A stretch of 64,000 bases of DNA from Ga0077555 sp046154645 (GCA_046154645.1 JBJXDZ010000129.1:145505-209504); one strand, 5' to 3'. Positions 25,438-35,101 are shown, numbered from the stretch's first letter. The notes: generated by a model from the letters alone, not told the origin. Numbers and translations: made by a program.

Positions 25438-25803
25438 TCACGGTTTCGCCGGAGGGGCCAGATAGCGCGCCTCGGGTGGCGATAGACTGTCGATATAGGC
25501 AATCAGCGCGTGCGTGTCGCGACGGCCAAGCTCGAACATCGGCATCTCGTCGTGACCGCCGACCGTGCCGGATTGCAGCGCTTCAACCAGCATGTCCACG
25601 GGGAAGCGCACGTAGAGATTACGGAATGGGATCACCAGGCGCTGCGGGCTCTCACCTGTGGCACCAACGGCGTGGCAGCGACTGCAATGCCCCTCGGCCA
25701 CCACAAGCCCGCGCGCGACCACATCCGCCTGCGCCCGAACGCGTTCGGGGCCGACCGCAACGACGGCGCACGCCAACACCACAACGGCGCACAGTGAGCG
25801 CAT
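25438..25803 (-). CDS. Small periplasmic c-type cytochrome
   Basis: 121 residues. The signal peptide is MRSLCAVVVLACAVVAVGPERVRA. One haem-binding site C40-S-R-C43-H44 is present, with axial Met in the segment HDEMPMFELG (Met87 or Met89). The end LIAYIDSLSPPEARY is a typical class I cytochrome c last helix. It shuttles electrons in the periplasm. A GGGAGGG ribosome site precedes the ATG at 25803. No dedicated dehydrogenase is adjacent; the GMC and SDR genes nearby are not obviously partnered. Confidence 0.87.
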   Translation of the reverse strand: MRSLCAVVVLACAVVAVGPERVRAQADVVARGLVVAEGHCSRCHAVGATGESPQRLVIPFRNLYVRFPVDMLVEALQSGTVGGHDEMPMFELGRRDTHALIAYIDSLSPPEARYLAPPAKP

Positions 25804-25900
25804 GATGCCGACCCTCCCGGCGTTGCCACATCGGAGCAGATAGCGAGATCGCGGCGGCCGTCCCTTGACCTCGCGCAAGTGCGCCGGCCGGATGATCCGC

Positions 25901-26650
25901 TCAGATGAAGTGGCTGCCGCCGTTGACCTCGATGGTCTGCCCCGTCGTGTAGGCGCCTTCGGGGCGGCACAGCATGGTGATGATGTGCGCGATCTCCTCG
26001 GGCTTGCCCTCGCGACCCATGGGAATGCCGGCCAGCGCTGAGCCGCCGGGCCGTGCGCCCGCCGCGCCACCGCGCACGGTGTCGATCATGCCCGGTGCCA
26101 CCACATTGGCCGTGATGCCGTAGGCGCCATACTCGCTGGCCAGGGCACGGGTCATGCCGATCATGCCGGCCTTGGCGGCGCCGACGTGGGCGCGTCCGGG
26201 CGTGCCCTTGAACATCGAGATGCCGCCGAGGCAGACGATGCGGCCCCATTTGGCGGCCATCATGTGCGGCACGGCGTAGCGTGTGGTGAGGAACGCGCAA
26301 TCCAGGCTCGAGCCCATCACCTCGCGCCATTCGGCGAGCGTCAACTCATGGAATGGCGTATTGCGGCGGATGGCGGCGTTGTTGATCAGGATGTCGAGCC
26401 GCCCGAAGCGCTGCACCGTGGCCTCGACCAGCGCTTTGGCACCGGCCTCCGTGGACAGGTCCGCCAAATGCACCTCAGCGGTGGCGCCTTGCGCGGCCAG
26501 CAATCGCTTTGTTTCCGCCGCGCCCTCGCGATCGCTTTTGGCGTGCACCATGAGGCTCGCGCCTTCCCGCGCCAGCATCAGTGCCGTGGCACGGCCGATA
26601 TTGCGGGCCGAACCCGTGACGATGGCCACCCGGCCGTCGAGCGATGACAT
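25901..26650 (-). CDS. SDR-family oxidoreductase
   Basis: 249 residues from the ATG at 26650; a longer frame to 26770 lacks support. It has the cofactor loop TGSARNIGRAT, INNAAIRR as the NNAG variant, and a C-terminal YTTGQTIEVNGGSHF. The YxxxK area reads RAHVGAAKAGMIGM, with Lys kept but no Tyr at the usual spot; the family includes members of this kind. The substrate is unknown. It sits 97 bases upstream of the cytochrome c gene on the same strand and may be co-transcribed with it. Confidence 0.85.
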   Translation of the reverse strand: MSSLDGRVAIVTGSARNIGRATALMLAREGASLMVHAKSDREGAAETKRLLAAQGATAEVHLADLSTEAGAKALVEATVQRFGRLDILINNAAIRRNTPFHELTLAEWREVMGSSLDCAFLTTRYAVPHMMAAKWGRIVCLGGISMFKGTPGRAHVGAAKAGMIGMTRALASEYGAYGITANVVAPGMIDTVRGGAAGARPGGSALAGIPMGREGKPEEIAHIITMLCRPEGAYTTGQTIEVNGGSHFI

Positions 26651-27214
26651 GCGCTTGCATTCCCTTGCGGTGCGGTTTCGCCCGACACGGTACGCGCTTC
26701 GATCACCTCGGTCTACGGCCGGTCGGTGCCATCTGCGCAGTCGACCAGCCAGTCGGGCGAACGGCCACAATCGCCGGAGCCAAAACGCGGGCTTGTCTGC
26801 TGCGTCGCAATGGTTGCGCCTTCACAGGAGCGGCCCTCGACCGGCCCGGCATGTCGGCCCGGCATTGACGAGGCGGTGTGGCTCGCCGATGATGTCCGCA
26901 GCTGAGGGTGGTTCTGCCGAACTTATAGCGACCGAACCGGCCCTTGATGACCCATATGGTCCGTTCGGTCGCTCTGCAATCCGTTGACCACCGACTTCCG
27001 CTGCTGTGAAATGCGGACGAAGAAACCGTTGTGGGACTGGGCCACTTCTGGAAGTCCCAGTCCGACATGATCCGCCTTCGAGTGGCCCGTTCGCTACACG
27101 TCTGCCCGGCACGGTGACCTGATCGTCAGCATCACGGGCGAGTGAGTACCGGCTCGACCTATCAATGGCGCGCCATGTCAGTTAGCCTCGTCCTTTCTGG
27201 CGAGAGGTCGATGC
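26651..27214. other. Intergenic region, no supported gene
   Basis: 560 bases between divergent genes with slightly lower GC than the flanks. Open frames here lack family features. The hairpin-capable arms GACTGGG (27035-27041) and CCCAGTC (27056-27062) are the only local structure noted. Promoters for both neighbours are expected here, but I see no confident boxes. Confidence 0.5.
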
Positions 27215-28183
27215 ATGAGACGGCGGGAATTTATCGGTGTGCTTGCCGGGACGGCGGCGCTTCCCGTCACGGCTCGGTCTCAGCAAGCCCAAAAGCCGCG
27301 TCGCATTGCGTTCGTCCATTCCGGCATACCGGCGGACAAGCTCACCGAAAATGCAGGACCGTTCTGGGTGCGGCGATTCTATGAAGTGCTGCGAGAGCTT
27401 GGTTATTCGGAAGGCGTCAATCTCGTTGTCGAGCGCTTTTCCGCCGAGGGCCGCTCTGACCACTTTGCGGTGTTCGCAGCCGAAGTCGTTGCCCGCAATC
27501 CGGACCTCATCGTCTCTAATCTCAATGACCTCGTGAAAGCACTGATGACGGCGACAAGGACGATACCGATCGTCGCGATCACATCAGATCCGGTCGCCAA
27601 CGGATTGATTTCTGTCATCGCACGTCCTGGTGGCAATATGACGGGTGTCAGCATTCAGGCGGGGCCGGGGATCCCATCCAAGCGCCTTCAATTGCTGCAG
27701 GAGGCACTTCCTGCCGCGACCCGCATCGCTTACCTGACCCAAGAACGCCAAGAGGAATATGCGTCGGGGGCCTCGGTGGAGGTGAAGATGCTCTTGAACG
27801 TGACGGATGCATCTCTCCGCCGCGCATTCGGCGAAATGACTGATCAGAAAACAGATGCGGCCATAGTGTCGGTGGCCGGCAGCTATCTGGCGCACCGCGC
27901 ACTGATCGTCGAATTGGCGGCGACGCACCGCCTCCCGATGATGTATCCATATCGCGATTTCGTGGAATTGGGTGGGCTCATGTCCTATGCGCCCGATCTC
28001 GGCGAGCTTGCCAAGCGCATGGCAATTGACGTGCACCAGATCTTCAGCGGTGCCAACCCGGGCGACATCCCGTACTTTCTGCCCACCAAGTTCGATCTGG
28101 TCATCAATCTCAAGACGGCAAGATCGCTCGGCCTCGCTTTTCCAGCGACGTTGTTCGATTTTGCTACAGAGGTGATCGAGTGA
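27215..28183 (+). CDS. ABC_sub_bind-family substrate-binding protein
   Basis: 322 residues. The N-terminal twin-arginine-type signal is MRRREFIGVLAGTAALPVTARSQ. The PF04392-type fold follows, with LRELGYSEGVNLVVERFSAEGR, VARNPDLIVS, SDPVANGLISVIARPGGNMTGVS and the C-terminal PTKFDLVINLKTARSLGLAFP. Binding proteins of this family are very numerous in Bradyrhizobium and often encoded without permeases, as here. The ligand is unknown. It is convergent with a second member of the same family at 28237. Confidence 0.9.
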   Translation: MRRREFIGVLAGTAALPVTARSQQAQKPRRIAFVHSGIPADKLTENAGPFWVRRFYEVLRELGYSEGVNLVVERFSAEGRSDHFAVFAAEVVARNPDLIVSNLNDLVKALMTATRTIPIVAITSDPVANGLISVIARPGGNMTGVSIQAGPGIPSKRLQLLQEALPAATRIAYLTQERQEEYASGASVEVKMLLNVTDASLRRAFGEMTDQKTDAAIVSVAGSYLAHRALIVELAATHRLPMMYPYRDFVELGGLMSYAPDLGELAKRMAIDVHQIFSGANPGDIPYFLPTKFDLVINLKTARSLGLAFPATLFDFATEVIE

Positions 28184-28196
28184 TCCCGACATCACA

Positions 28197-28221
28197 AGTG
28201 CTGCGACTGAACCGCAGCACT
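28197..28221. terminator. Hairpin between two convergent binding-protein genes
   Basis: A 9-pair perfect stem, AGTGCTGCG (28197-28205) with CGCAGCACT (28213-28221), closes a 7-base loop. It lies in the 53-base gap between stops. It is probably a bidirectional terminator, although no U-run follows. Confidence 0.6.
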
Positions 28222-28236
28222 CGAATGTGACAGTGT

Positions 28237-29238
28237 CTACTCGACAATCCGAGCCGCTCGTTTCAACAGGTCAGGTGGAGTCGTCAATCCAAGCTCGCGC
28301 GCGACCTTGAGGTTGATCACGAGTTGATGCTTCGCGAAGATCTCAACAGCCATGTCTGCCGGTTTAGCGCCTTTGAGTATCCGGTCGACATAGTCCGGAA
28401 CGCGCGGAAACGTAGACGTGTAGCTTGTTCCGTAGGACATCAGGCCACCCGCATCCGCTTGTCCACCCCACAACATCGTCGGTACGCGACGGGCCATCGC
28501 CAACTCCGCGACGTTCTTGGCGATGGCGAAAACAGAAGGGACTTCGAGTGCGACGAGCGCCTGCGCACCCTCGTCGGCCATGGACTTGAATGCAGCGTCG
28601 AAATCGGGCTTGGGGCCCCGCAATTTCAGCACCTGAGGCGTGAGGCCGGCCGCACGAGCGGCCGCAACATTGCTGCGATCAATTGGCGCTAGGCCGCTCG
28701 CATCGGCGCCGGGAATGTCTGCGTCGCTGAAAATCGCCACCCGCGAGAGTTTTGGAATCATCTCCTTGAGTAGTGCCATGTGCCGCGCGGGAAGTTCTGG
28801 ATCATTGTTCGTAACCCCGGTCAGGTTGCCGCCAGGTTTCTCCAATGAAGCCGCGACCCCGATCGCGACGGGATCAGCGACGAGGGCGAACACGATTGGA
28901 ACCGTCTTGGTCGCATTGCGGGCCGCGTTCGTGGGAGGACCGCCATAGGTGACGATAACGTCGACGCCCTTGTTGACCAGCTCAGCCGCGAAACCCGGCA
29001 GCCGGTCGAGTTGCCCCTCGGCACCACGAACCTCATATGCGATGTTGGTTCCTTCGATGTATCCCAGTTGCTTCAGGCCGGTGTGAAGTGTTTCGGCTTC
29101 TGGGCCGGCGGCGCTGCGGTTCACGAGCACGCCGACCCGAAATATTCTTCCACTCTGCTGTGCGTGCGAAACGCTGCAGGACAGGGCCAGCGCTGCGACC
29201 GATACGGCGGAACTCGTGAAGAATGTGCGGCGGTCCAT
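28237..29238 (-). CDS. ABC_sub_bind-family substrate-binding protein
   Basis: 333 residues from the ATG at 29238; the in-frame extension to 29394 is not supported. The Tat-like signal is MDRRTFFTSSAVSVAALALSCSVSHA. The family segments are LHTGLKQLGYIEGTNIAYEVRGAEG, VDVIVTYGGPPTNAARNATKTVPIVFALVADPVAIG, and the end HQLVINLKVARELGLTTPPDLLKRA. Same family as the gene at 27215 but clearly diverged. No permease or ATPase gene is adjacent, so it is either an orphan or uses a distant transporter. Confidence 0.9.
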   Translation of the reverse strand: MDRRTFFTSSAVSVAALALSCSVSHAQQSGRIFRVGVLVNRSAAGPEAETLHTGLKQLGYIEGTNIAYEVRGAEGQLDRLPGFAAELVNKGVDVIVTYGGPPTNAARNATKTVPIVFALVADPVAIGVAASLEKPGGNLTGVTNNDPELPARHMALLKEMIPKLSRVAIFSDADIPGADASGLAPIDRSNVAAARAAGLTPQVLKLRGPKPDFDAAFKSMADEGAQALVALEVPSVFAIAKNVAELAMARRVPTMLWGGQADAGGLMSYGTSYTSTFPRVPDYVDRILKGAKPADMAVEIFAKHQLVINLKVARELGLTTPPDLLKRAARIVE

Positions 29239-29542
29239 GGCGTTTCCTTTGGCTGACGGCGACAGGTGCTTGTGGCCGGGTGGGTTTGTCTGTTCTAGCG
29301 ATGGGAGATATGCATCGGCCCTCGCGTTGCGCCGGCCGCTGAACAACAAACTATTGGTAGTACCGGTGCGGCGAAATTGACCGGAAGTCCTCAACCATCG
29401 CCGGTTGGGTGCTTGGCGCAGCGGTGGTAAATATCATGTGATGTCAATTAATTGGTGCTCTTCGACAGAGATCGACGAGAGGTGCCGCAGGTCTTGAGAC
29501 TGAAGTATCGTTCTGGCACTGCCGCCAGAGAGGATCGCTGAC
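29239..29542. promoter_or_regulatory. Intergenic region with palindrome CAATTAATTG
   Basis: About 300 bases between divergent genes. The perfect 10-base palindrome CAATTAATTG (29445-29454), about 90 bases before the response-regulator gene, lies in the only AT-rich stretch and is a candidate operator or promoter region. Nothing else is supported. Confidence 0.35.
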
Positions 29543-30220
29543 ATGAAGGTTCTCGTCGTCGACGATCATGCGCTCATCCGGGACGCGCTGCGGGGCGTCC
29601 TCGCCGAGGTGCGACCCGGTGTCAGCGTGCTGGAGGCAGTTGACTGCAAGCAGGCACTGGCCCTCGTCGAGGCGCACACCGACCTCGAGCTGATCTTCCT
29701 CGATCTGGGCCTGCCGGACGGTGACGGCTTCGAGGTGCTCGAAGATTTCCGGACGAGCAATCCCGCCATCGGTGTCGTCGTCCTGTCCGCGACCAAGGAT
29801 CGGGACAGTGTGACCCGCGCGCTTCGGTTAGGCGCCGTCGGCTTCATCCCGAAATCCGGCACTCGGCCGGTGATGCTCAGCGCCATCCAGCTGATCCTGG
29901 CCGGCGGCATCTACGTTCCGCCGGAGGTGCTCGGTGGCCCGGAACCTTCGCAACTGGCTGCCGCGGCGACCCAGCCTCGTGCGGTTACGAAGCCGGGCTC
30001 GCCCGCCGATCTCGGATTGACGGCTCGCCAGATCGACGTGCTCGCGCTGATGCTGCAAGGCAAGAGCAACAAGGCGATCTGCCGGGAGCTGGACATCGCC
30101 GAGCAGACCGTGAAGACCTACGTCACTGCGATCCTCAAGGCATTGTCCGTCGCCAATCGCACTGAGGTTGTGATCGCCGCGAACGAGCGCGGATGGAAGC
30201 CAGAGACATTCAGGAAGTAG
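29543..30220 (+). CDS. NarL/FixJ-family response regulator
   Basis: 225 residues. The receiver domain (1-120) has acidic residues D7-D8, phospho-acceptor D54 in IFLDLGLPDGDG, and Lys104 in FIPKSG. The LuxR-type DNA-binding domain spans about 157-212 (LTARQIDVLALMLQGKSNKAICRELDIAEQTVKTYV). It is a transcription regulator that responds to phosphorylation. It is convergent with the hybrid kinase at 30210-32465, and their 3' ends overlap by 11 bases. The pair very likely form one signalling system. Target genes are not evident. Confidence 0.93.
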   Translation: MKVLVVDDHALIRDALRGVLAEVRPGVSVLEAVDCKQALALVEAHTDLELIFLDLGLPDGDGFEVLEDFRTSNPAIGVVVLSATKDRDSVTRALRLGAVGFIPKSGTRPVMLSAIQLILAGGIYVPPEVLGGPEPSQLAAAATQPRAVTKPGSPADLGLTARQIDVLALMLQGKSNKAICRELDIAEQTVKTYVTAILKALSVANRTEVVIAANERGWKPETFRK

Positions 30221-32465
30221 GCTCAGGGGCTTTTGATCTTTGTGCCGGCTTCACATCGTTTGCGATCGTGCTCAACATGAGGGCGCGCAGCATGACCGGG
30301 CTCGCCGGCTTGCGCAGGAGCTGAAATCCAATACCGTGCAGTTCGCCGAGCCGCTCCGGCGTCGCATCCGCGCTGATGAGAAACGCCGGGATCTCCCCGC
30401 CAAACCGTGCCCGCAAGGTCTCGATCGCGGAGACGCCCGTCAATCCATCGGCCAAGTTGTAGTCGGCGATGATCAGGTTGGGCGGTCGGTCTTGCTCTGC
30501 AAGATGCGTCAGCGCTTCGACGGCACCGGTGGCCGTCGAGACGGTGCAACCCCAGCTCCGCAGCAGTCCACCCATGCTGTCCAGCACCAATGGATCGTCG
30601 TCGATGACGGCGACGAGCTGACCCTCGAATGACGGTGATAGCCCTGTGATGTTGGATTGTGGCGCCGCCATCGGTTCGCCCTTGGCGGCGACAGGAACGC
30701 TCACAGAGAACCGTGATCCCTTCCCGACAATCGACTCGATGGAAATCCTGTGGCCAAGCAGTTCGCAGAGGCGCTGGACGATCGCGAGCCCCAGACCCAA
30801 TCCGCGCTGCCGTCCAGAATCTCGCGGGGCAAGCCTGACGAACTCGTTGAAGATGTTGTCACGTTGCTCGGCGGGAATACCAGGACCGCTGTCCCAGACC
30901 TCAATGTGAAAGTCGTCTCCGCGACGACGGCAGCCAATGACGATGCCGCCCTTTCGCGTATGCCGCACGGCATTGGACACGAGATTGAGCAGGATGCGTT
31001 CCAGCAGGATCGGATCGCTGCGCACCCACGCCGCGCTCGCCACAATCCGGAAATGGAGCCCTGCTTCGCGCGCCGTACTTGCGAACGTCGTCTCCAGCCT
31101 GTCGAATATCCTCTTAATCGGGAAATCGGTGGGCTGTGCGGTGAGGGTGCCGGCGTCGAGTTGCGACAAATCTAGCAGCGCGTCGAACAACTCGTTCAAA
31201 TCGGTGACAGCGGCGCCGGCTTGCTCGATGACACGATGGCGCTCGCCCTCGTCCATCGAGCCTCGCAATTGCCCAACGAACAAGCCCATCGCATGTAACG
31301 GCTGTCGCAGATCGTGGCTCGCAACCGCCAGGAAGCGTCGCTGAGCGGCGTTGGCGAGGGCAAGCTGCTGCGTGCGCTCGTCGACCTTGTGTTCGAGCGT
31401 CGCATACGAGCCTTCCAGTTGCGCAGCCATGGCGTTGAACTGGTCGCCCAAAACCTCCAGCTCGTCGCCCGTCTTGATTGCAATCCGTTGTCCGAGATTG
31501 CCGCTGCCGATCTGCTCGGCGCCCACGCGCAGAGCCTCGATCGGCCCCACCATCCGTCGCACGACCGCCAGCCCTGCGATCGCCGCGAGAACCAAAGCGG
31601 CAAGCAGAAGCAGTATCGACCGGTAGAGCGACGAGTAGAGCGGCGCGTAGGCTTCTGCGGCCGGAAGCTCGACGAAGACGTGCCAATCGAGTGCCGCAAC
31701 GGACGAATGCGCAGCAACGCCGGGCCGTATCCGCGCGGCATCGTTCTCCTTTCCAAGTATCGCTGTCGCCAGCTTGCCAAGTGCAGTCCTGACATGGGCC
31801 TGGCCAGAGAAATCAGTATTGCTCAGAACCAGGCTGATATTCGGGTGAGCGATGAGGCGACCCGAAGCATCAGTCACGTAAGCCTGTCCGCCCGCTCCGA
31901 CGCGGATTTGCGACACGACATCCCAGATGAATTTGAGGTTCACTTCGGCGATCGTGACGCCGGCGTCACGACGGGCGCCCGCAAGCGCGAGGGTCATGTA
32001 AGGCTCGGATTCGAAGCGGAAGGTGACCGGCCCGTAGAAGACCTTGCGAGCCGAAGCGGTGACGAATGCGGGCTCCTTCGAGCGGTCTATCCCGCTGCCG
32101 ACGGCGTCACTAGCTAGCCGGGACAATGCGAGTTGCTCGCGCCCAACTGCGTCAAGCATCTTCAGCTCCGTGATCGCGGGCGCCAGCCGAAGCAGGCGTA
32201 AAGCCTCGCGCCGCCGCGTTGCCGCTTCGTCAGGCGCCCAAGGAAGCTGCGTGGCCCAAACCAGCTGCCTCTCGATCTCGCCGACGAATCGGCTGATCTT
32301 GTCGGCTGCAGCGTCTGCCTGCTCCTGCTGGATGCGCGCGAGCAACACCGATTGCTCACGATAAGAGAACCAAGCGTCCAACAGCCCGCTGCCGACCAGT
32401 GCCGCAGAAATCATTCCTGCAAACAGCAGCACATATCTCCGAAACAGCCGGCCGCGGAGGTTCAT
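30210..32465 (-). CDS. Hybrid sensor histidine kinase with C-terminal receiver domain
   Basis: 751 residues. Order: TM1 (11-31), periplasmic Cache-like sensor (about 35-280), TM2 (282-303), HAMP (about 300-355), HisKA with H384 in ASHDLRQPLHAMGL, an HATPase with N498 in LLNLVSNAVRHT, D525 in WDSGPGIP and GLGLGLAIV, then a receiver domain (about 617-735) with D668 in IIADYN. The double-Cache-like sensor suggests a small-molecule signal. The receiver on the kinase can act as a phosphate sink or second output. The ATG at 32465 begins right before TM1; an upstream Met at 32561 would add about 32 residues. Convergent with the response regulator. Confidence 0.92.
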   Translation of the reverse strand: MNLRGRLFRRYVLLFAGMISAALVGSGLLDAWFSYREQSVLLARIQQEQADAAADKISRFVGEIERQLVWATQLPWAPDEAATRRREALRLLRLAPAITELKMLDAVGREQLALSRLASDAVGSGIDRSKEPAFVTASARKVFYGPVTFRFESEPYMTLALAGARRDAGVTIAEVNLKFIWDVVSQIRVGAGGQAYVTDASGRLIAHPNISLVLSNTDFSGQAHVRTALGKLATAILGKENDAARIRPGVAAHSSVAALDWHVFVELPAAEAYAPLYSSLYRSILLLLAALVLAAIAGLAVVRRMVGPIEALRVGAEQIGSGNLGQRIAIKTGDELEVLGDQFNAMAAQLEGSYATLEHKVDERTQQLALANAAQRRFLAVASHDLRQPLHAMGLFVGQLRGSMDEGERHRVIEQAGAAVTDLNELFDALLDLSQLDAGTLTAQPTDFPIKRIFDRLETTFASTAREAGLHFRIVASAAWVRSDPILLERILLNLVSNAVRHTRKGGIVIGCRRRGDDFHIEVWDSGPGIPAEQRDNIFNEFVRLAPRDSGRQRGLGLGLAIVQRLCELLGHRISIESIVGKGSRFSVSVPVAAKGEPMAAPQSNITGLSPSFEGQLVAVIDDDPLVLDSMGGLLRSWGCTVSTATGAVEALTHLAEQDRPPNLIIADYNLADGLTGVSAIETLRARFGGEIPAFLISADATPERLGELHGIGFQLLRKPASPVMLRALMLSTIANDVKPAQRSKAPEPTS

Positions 32466-33079
32466 GTGACCGTTTTCAGCATTTTTGTTATCCGGCTCGG
32501 GCACGAGATTTCTTGGCACAGCGAACCGATCGATTACAGATGCACAGCGCTCATTGGTCATCGAAGCGTCAGTGCGGTCAACACCATGACTTGGCTGACT
32601 AAGCGGCGTGTCCAACTCAAATCCGCATGCTGTCGCTGCAAACGGGCAACCCGAACGCCTACTGCGAGTTATACATACTGAGTTTTTCAAGCCACACATG
32701 GTGGCGCAATGGCAACGAAGTGCTCTCGACTTCCGCGTGGGGTGGACTTTGACTGTCTGTCCCCATCGCCGACCGTCAGCTATCCTACCGAGCAGCTGCC
32801 GAAGCGCCAACTCCGGCTCGCTCAATCAGCGACGGTGAGTATTGGCCCATGGCGTCGGGCGCCAGTCGTCTGCTTTCTGGGGTGCTTCTGCCATGGTTCT
32901 GATCGCACGTTAGGGTTGCGGCTTGAGGTCCGTCAACTTCCACCCCTTCTGCTTCACAACCCAAACTGCACCACGCTTGCTGCAACCGCTCAGGGCGGTC
33001 CCGCCTCAAATCACCGCCCAGTCACCACCAGCCCCACCCCAAGTACTTGCGGCCAGACCACCCGTAAACCAACGCATTC
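32466..33079. other. Intergenic region, no supported gene
   Basis: About 610 bases. Several short frames exist but none shows family features, a good ribosome site, or codon use like the neighbours. I see no repeat, RNA or operator I would defend. It probably contains the promoter of the kinase gene. Confidence 0.5.
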
Positions 33080-33874
33080 CTACTCCTTGCCACCACTCCG
33101 GTAGCTCTTCATTTCCGTTGTCGAGAACACCAGGCCTGCAGCGCCGAAGCCGCCGTCGACGTTCAGCGTCTCGCCGTGGATGAACTGGCACGCGTCAGAG
33201 GCGAGGAAGATTGCGGCCGCCGCAATGTGCTCGGCGCGGCCGTAGTCGCCGGCGGGGATGCGGTCGAGATAGGCCTTGGTCTGCTCGGGGCCGTGGTTGG
33301 TGATCGGCGTGCGGATGGGGCCCGGCGCAATGGCATTGACCGCGATGCCGAGCGGCGCCAGTTCCACGGCCATCACGCGCGTCAATTGCATGAGCCCTGC
33401 TTTCGCCGTGCCGTAGGCCGAGCGCCCGGTGCCGCCGCGCTGGCCGGAGATCGAGCCCATGTTGATGATGCGGCCTGATTTCTGCGCCACCATCACGCGC
33501 GCTGCCGCCTGCGCTGTCAGGAACTGCCCGGTGAGATTGACCCGCAGCAGCCGCTCCCAATCCTCGAGCGTGGTGTCGAGAAACAAGCGATGGAACGCGA
33601 CGCCGGCATTGTTGACGAGAATGTCGAGGCGCCCGAAGGCTGCAACCGTGCCGTCGACCTGACGTTGGCAGTCGGCGGCGATACCGACGTCGGCGGTAAG
33701 GCTCGCAGCCTCGCCGCCCGCGCTGCGGATTTCAGCTGCAGTGGTCTTGGCGGTGGCCGCGTTGCGGTCGGCACACATGACGCGCGCGCCCTCCTTGCCG
33801 AAGCCGAGTGCGATGGCTTTGCCGATGCCGCTGCCGGCGCCGGTGACCAATGCGGCCTTGCCCTTCAACTGCAT
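33080..33874 (-). CDS. Short-chain dehydrogenase/reductase (SDR)
   Basis: 264 residues from the ATG at 33874 after a GAGG ribosome site. It has the cofactor loop TGAGSGIGKAIALGF, VNNAGVAFH, Ser in INMGSISGQ and Y-G-T-A-K as YxxxK, so the active site is complete. The C-terminus HGETLNVDGGFGAAG is extended by about 19 residues. It lies 33 bases downstream of the M20 peptidase gene on the same strand, suggesting one transcript. The substrate is not readable. Confidence 0.88.
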   Translation of the reverse strand: MQLKGKAALVTGAGSGIGKAIALGFGKEGARVMCADRNAATAKTTAAEIRSAGGEAASLTADVGIAADCQRQVDGTVAAFGRLDILVNNAGVAFHRLFLDTTLEDWERLLRVNLTGQFLTAQAAARVMVAQKSGRIINMGSISGQRGGTGRSAYGTAKAGLMQLTRVMAVELAPLGIAVNAIAPGPIRTPITNHGPEQTKAYLDRIPAGDYGRAEHIAAAAIFLASDACQFIHGETLNVDGGFGAAGLVFSTTEMKSYRSGGKE

Positions 33875-33890
33875 CTCGGCCACCTCGCTC

Positions 33891-33911
33891 CACTCACCAC
33901 TCACCACTCAC
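33891..33911. repeat. Three tandem copies of CACTCAC
   Basis: Three exact 7-base copies span the stop codon of the M20 peptidase (33908-33910) and the gap before the SDR start. On the coding strand it reads GTGAGTG three times and lies just upstream of the SDR ribosome site, so copy number could alter spacing between the two genes. Confidence 0.85.
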
Positions 33912-35101
33912 GCCGCAGGCTTCAAGCGCAGAATCGCCAACGCCAAGGCCTGCGCCCGCGGCACCATGGAGGCAACCTCGAGATACTCATCGGCCGTGTG
34001 CGCGTTGCCACCGACCGGGCCAACGGCGCAAATCGTCGGGCAGCCGACGCCGGCCGTGAAACCTGAATCGGCGCAACCGCCGGAGAACTCGCCTGCCACC
34101 GTTAGCCCCAAGTCTTTCGACGCGGCACTGTAGGTTTCAAAAATGTTCTGCGAGCCTTCCGATTGCGACAGCGGTGCGAACTCGCCGAGGATTTCCAGCT
34201 TCGCTGTCGTGCCCGGCACCGTCGCGCCATCGACGATCTTCTGGAAGGCAGCGAGCGCATAGGCCCGGTCCGCCGGTTTCACATAGCGCAGATCGATACG
34301 GCCCTCGGCCAGCGGCGCGGTGGTATTGACAGATTGCCCGCCTGAGATGAGCCCGACGTTGACGGTGATGCCGCGCTTCAGATCCGTGATCGCATGCAGC
34401 GCCACGATCTTGTGCGCCAACTCGCCGATCGCCGAGATGCCCTTCTCGAAGGCGCCGCCGGAGTGGGCAGCCTTGCCGAACACCTCGAGTTTCAGGAAAA
34501 TGCCGCCCTTGCGCCCCGTGACGACGTTGCCCGTGGGACGTCCGGGCTCTGAGTTGAACACGGCTGACGCTTCCCGCGCCACCCGCTCGATCACCGGCCG
34601 CGACGAGGGCGAGGCAATCTCCTCGTCCGAGGTGATCAACCCGGCCAACGGTGCCGGCGCGCCACCGAAGCGCTTGAACGCCTCCAGCACAAACGCGTTC
34701 ATGACCAGGCCCGCCTTCATATCGGCAACGCCCGGGCCATAGGCACGCGTGCCCTCGATCTTGAATTTCCGCTTGCCCACCTCGCCCTTGGGGAACACCG
34801 TGTCGCGATGGCCCATCAGCACGATCGGCTTCTCGTTGGACAGACTGTCGTCGAGGCGAATGTGGATGGCATTGCCGTAGGTCTCGTGCGGCTCGATCCG
34901 GGTCAGCAGGCCGCGTTCGGCGAAGTGGCGCACGAAGCGGTCGCCGACCTTGTCGACGCCTGCCTTGTCGTAGCTGCCGCTGTCGATGTTCACCACTTCT
35001 TCCAGCAATGCCAGCATGGCGCCCTGCTGCTCAGCCAGCCAGCCGCAGATCTGCGCCTCCTGGCCCTTCAGTCCTGCTGCGGCCCCGTCTGCTGCTGCCA
35101 T
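33908..35101 (-). CDS. M20-family metallopeptidase (carboxypeptidase G2-like)
   Basis: 397 residues. The zinc-site segments are VLMGHRDTVFP (first His and Asp), GPGVADMKAGLV (bridging Asp), TSDEEIASPSS (catalytic Glu-Glu) and a C-terminal GGNAHTADEYLEV (last His). The dimerisation domain lies in the middle (AAHSGGAFEKGISAI). The family releases C-terminal glutamate or other amino acids from small amides. No signal peptide is seen. A strong AGGAGG ribosome site precedes the ATG. It is probably the first gene of a two-gene unit with the SDR. Confidence 0.92.
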   Translation of the reverse strand: MAAADGAAAGLKGQEAQICGWLAEQQGAMLALLEEVVNIDSGSYDKAGVDKVGDRFVRHFAERGLLTRIEPHETYGNAIHIRLDDSLSNEKPIVLMGHRDTVFPKGEVGKRKFKIEGTRAYGPGVADMKAGLVMNAFVLEAFKRFGGAPAPLAGLITSDEEIASPSSRPVIERVAREASAVFNSEPGRPTGNVVTGRKGGIFLKLEVFGKAAHSGGAFEKGISAIGELAHKIVALHAITDLKRGITVNVGLISGGQSVNTTAPLAEGRIDLRYVKPADRAYALAAFQKIVDGATVPGTTAKLEILGEFAPLSQSEGSQNIFETYSAASKDLGLTVAGEFSGGCADSGFTAGVGCPTICAVGPVGGNAHTADEYLEVASMVPRAQALALAILRLKPAA

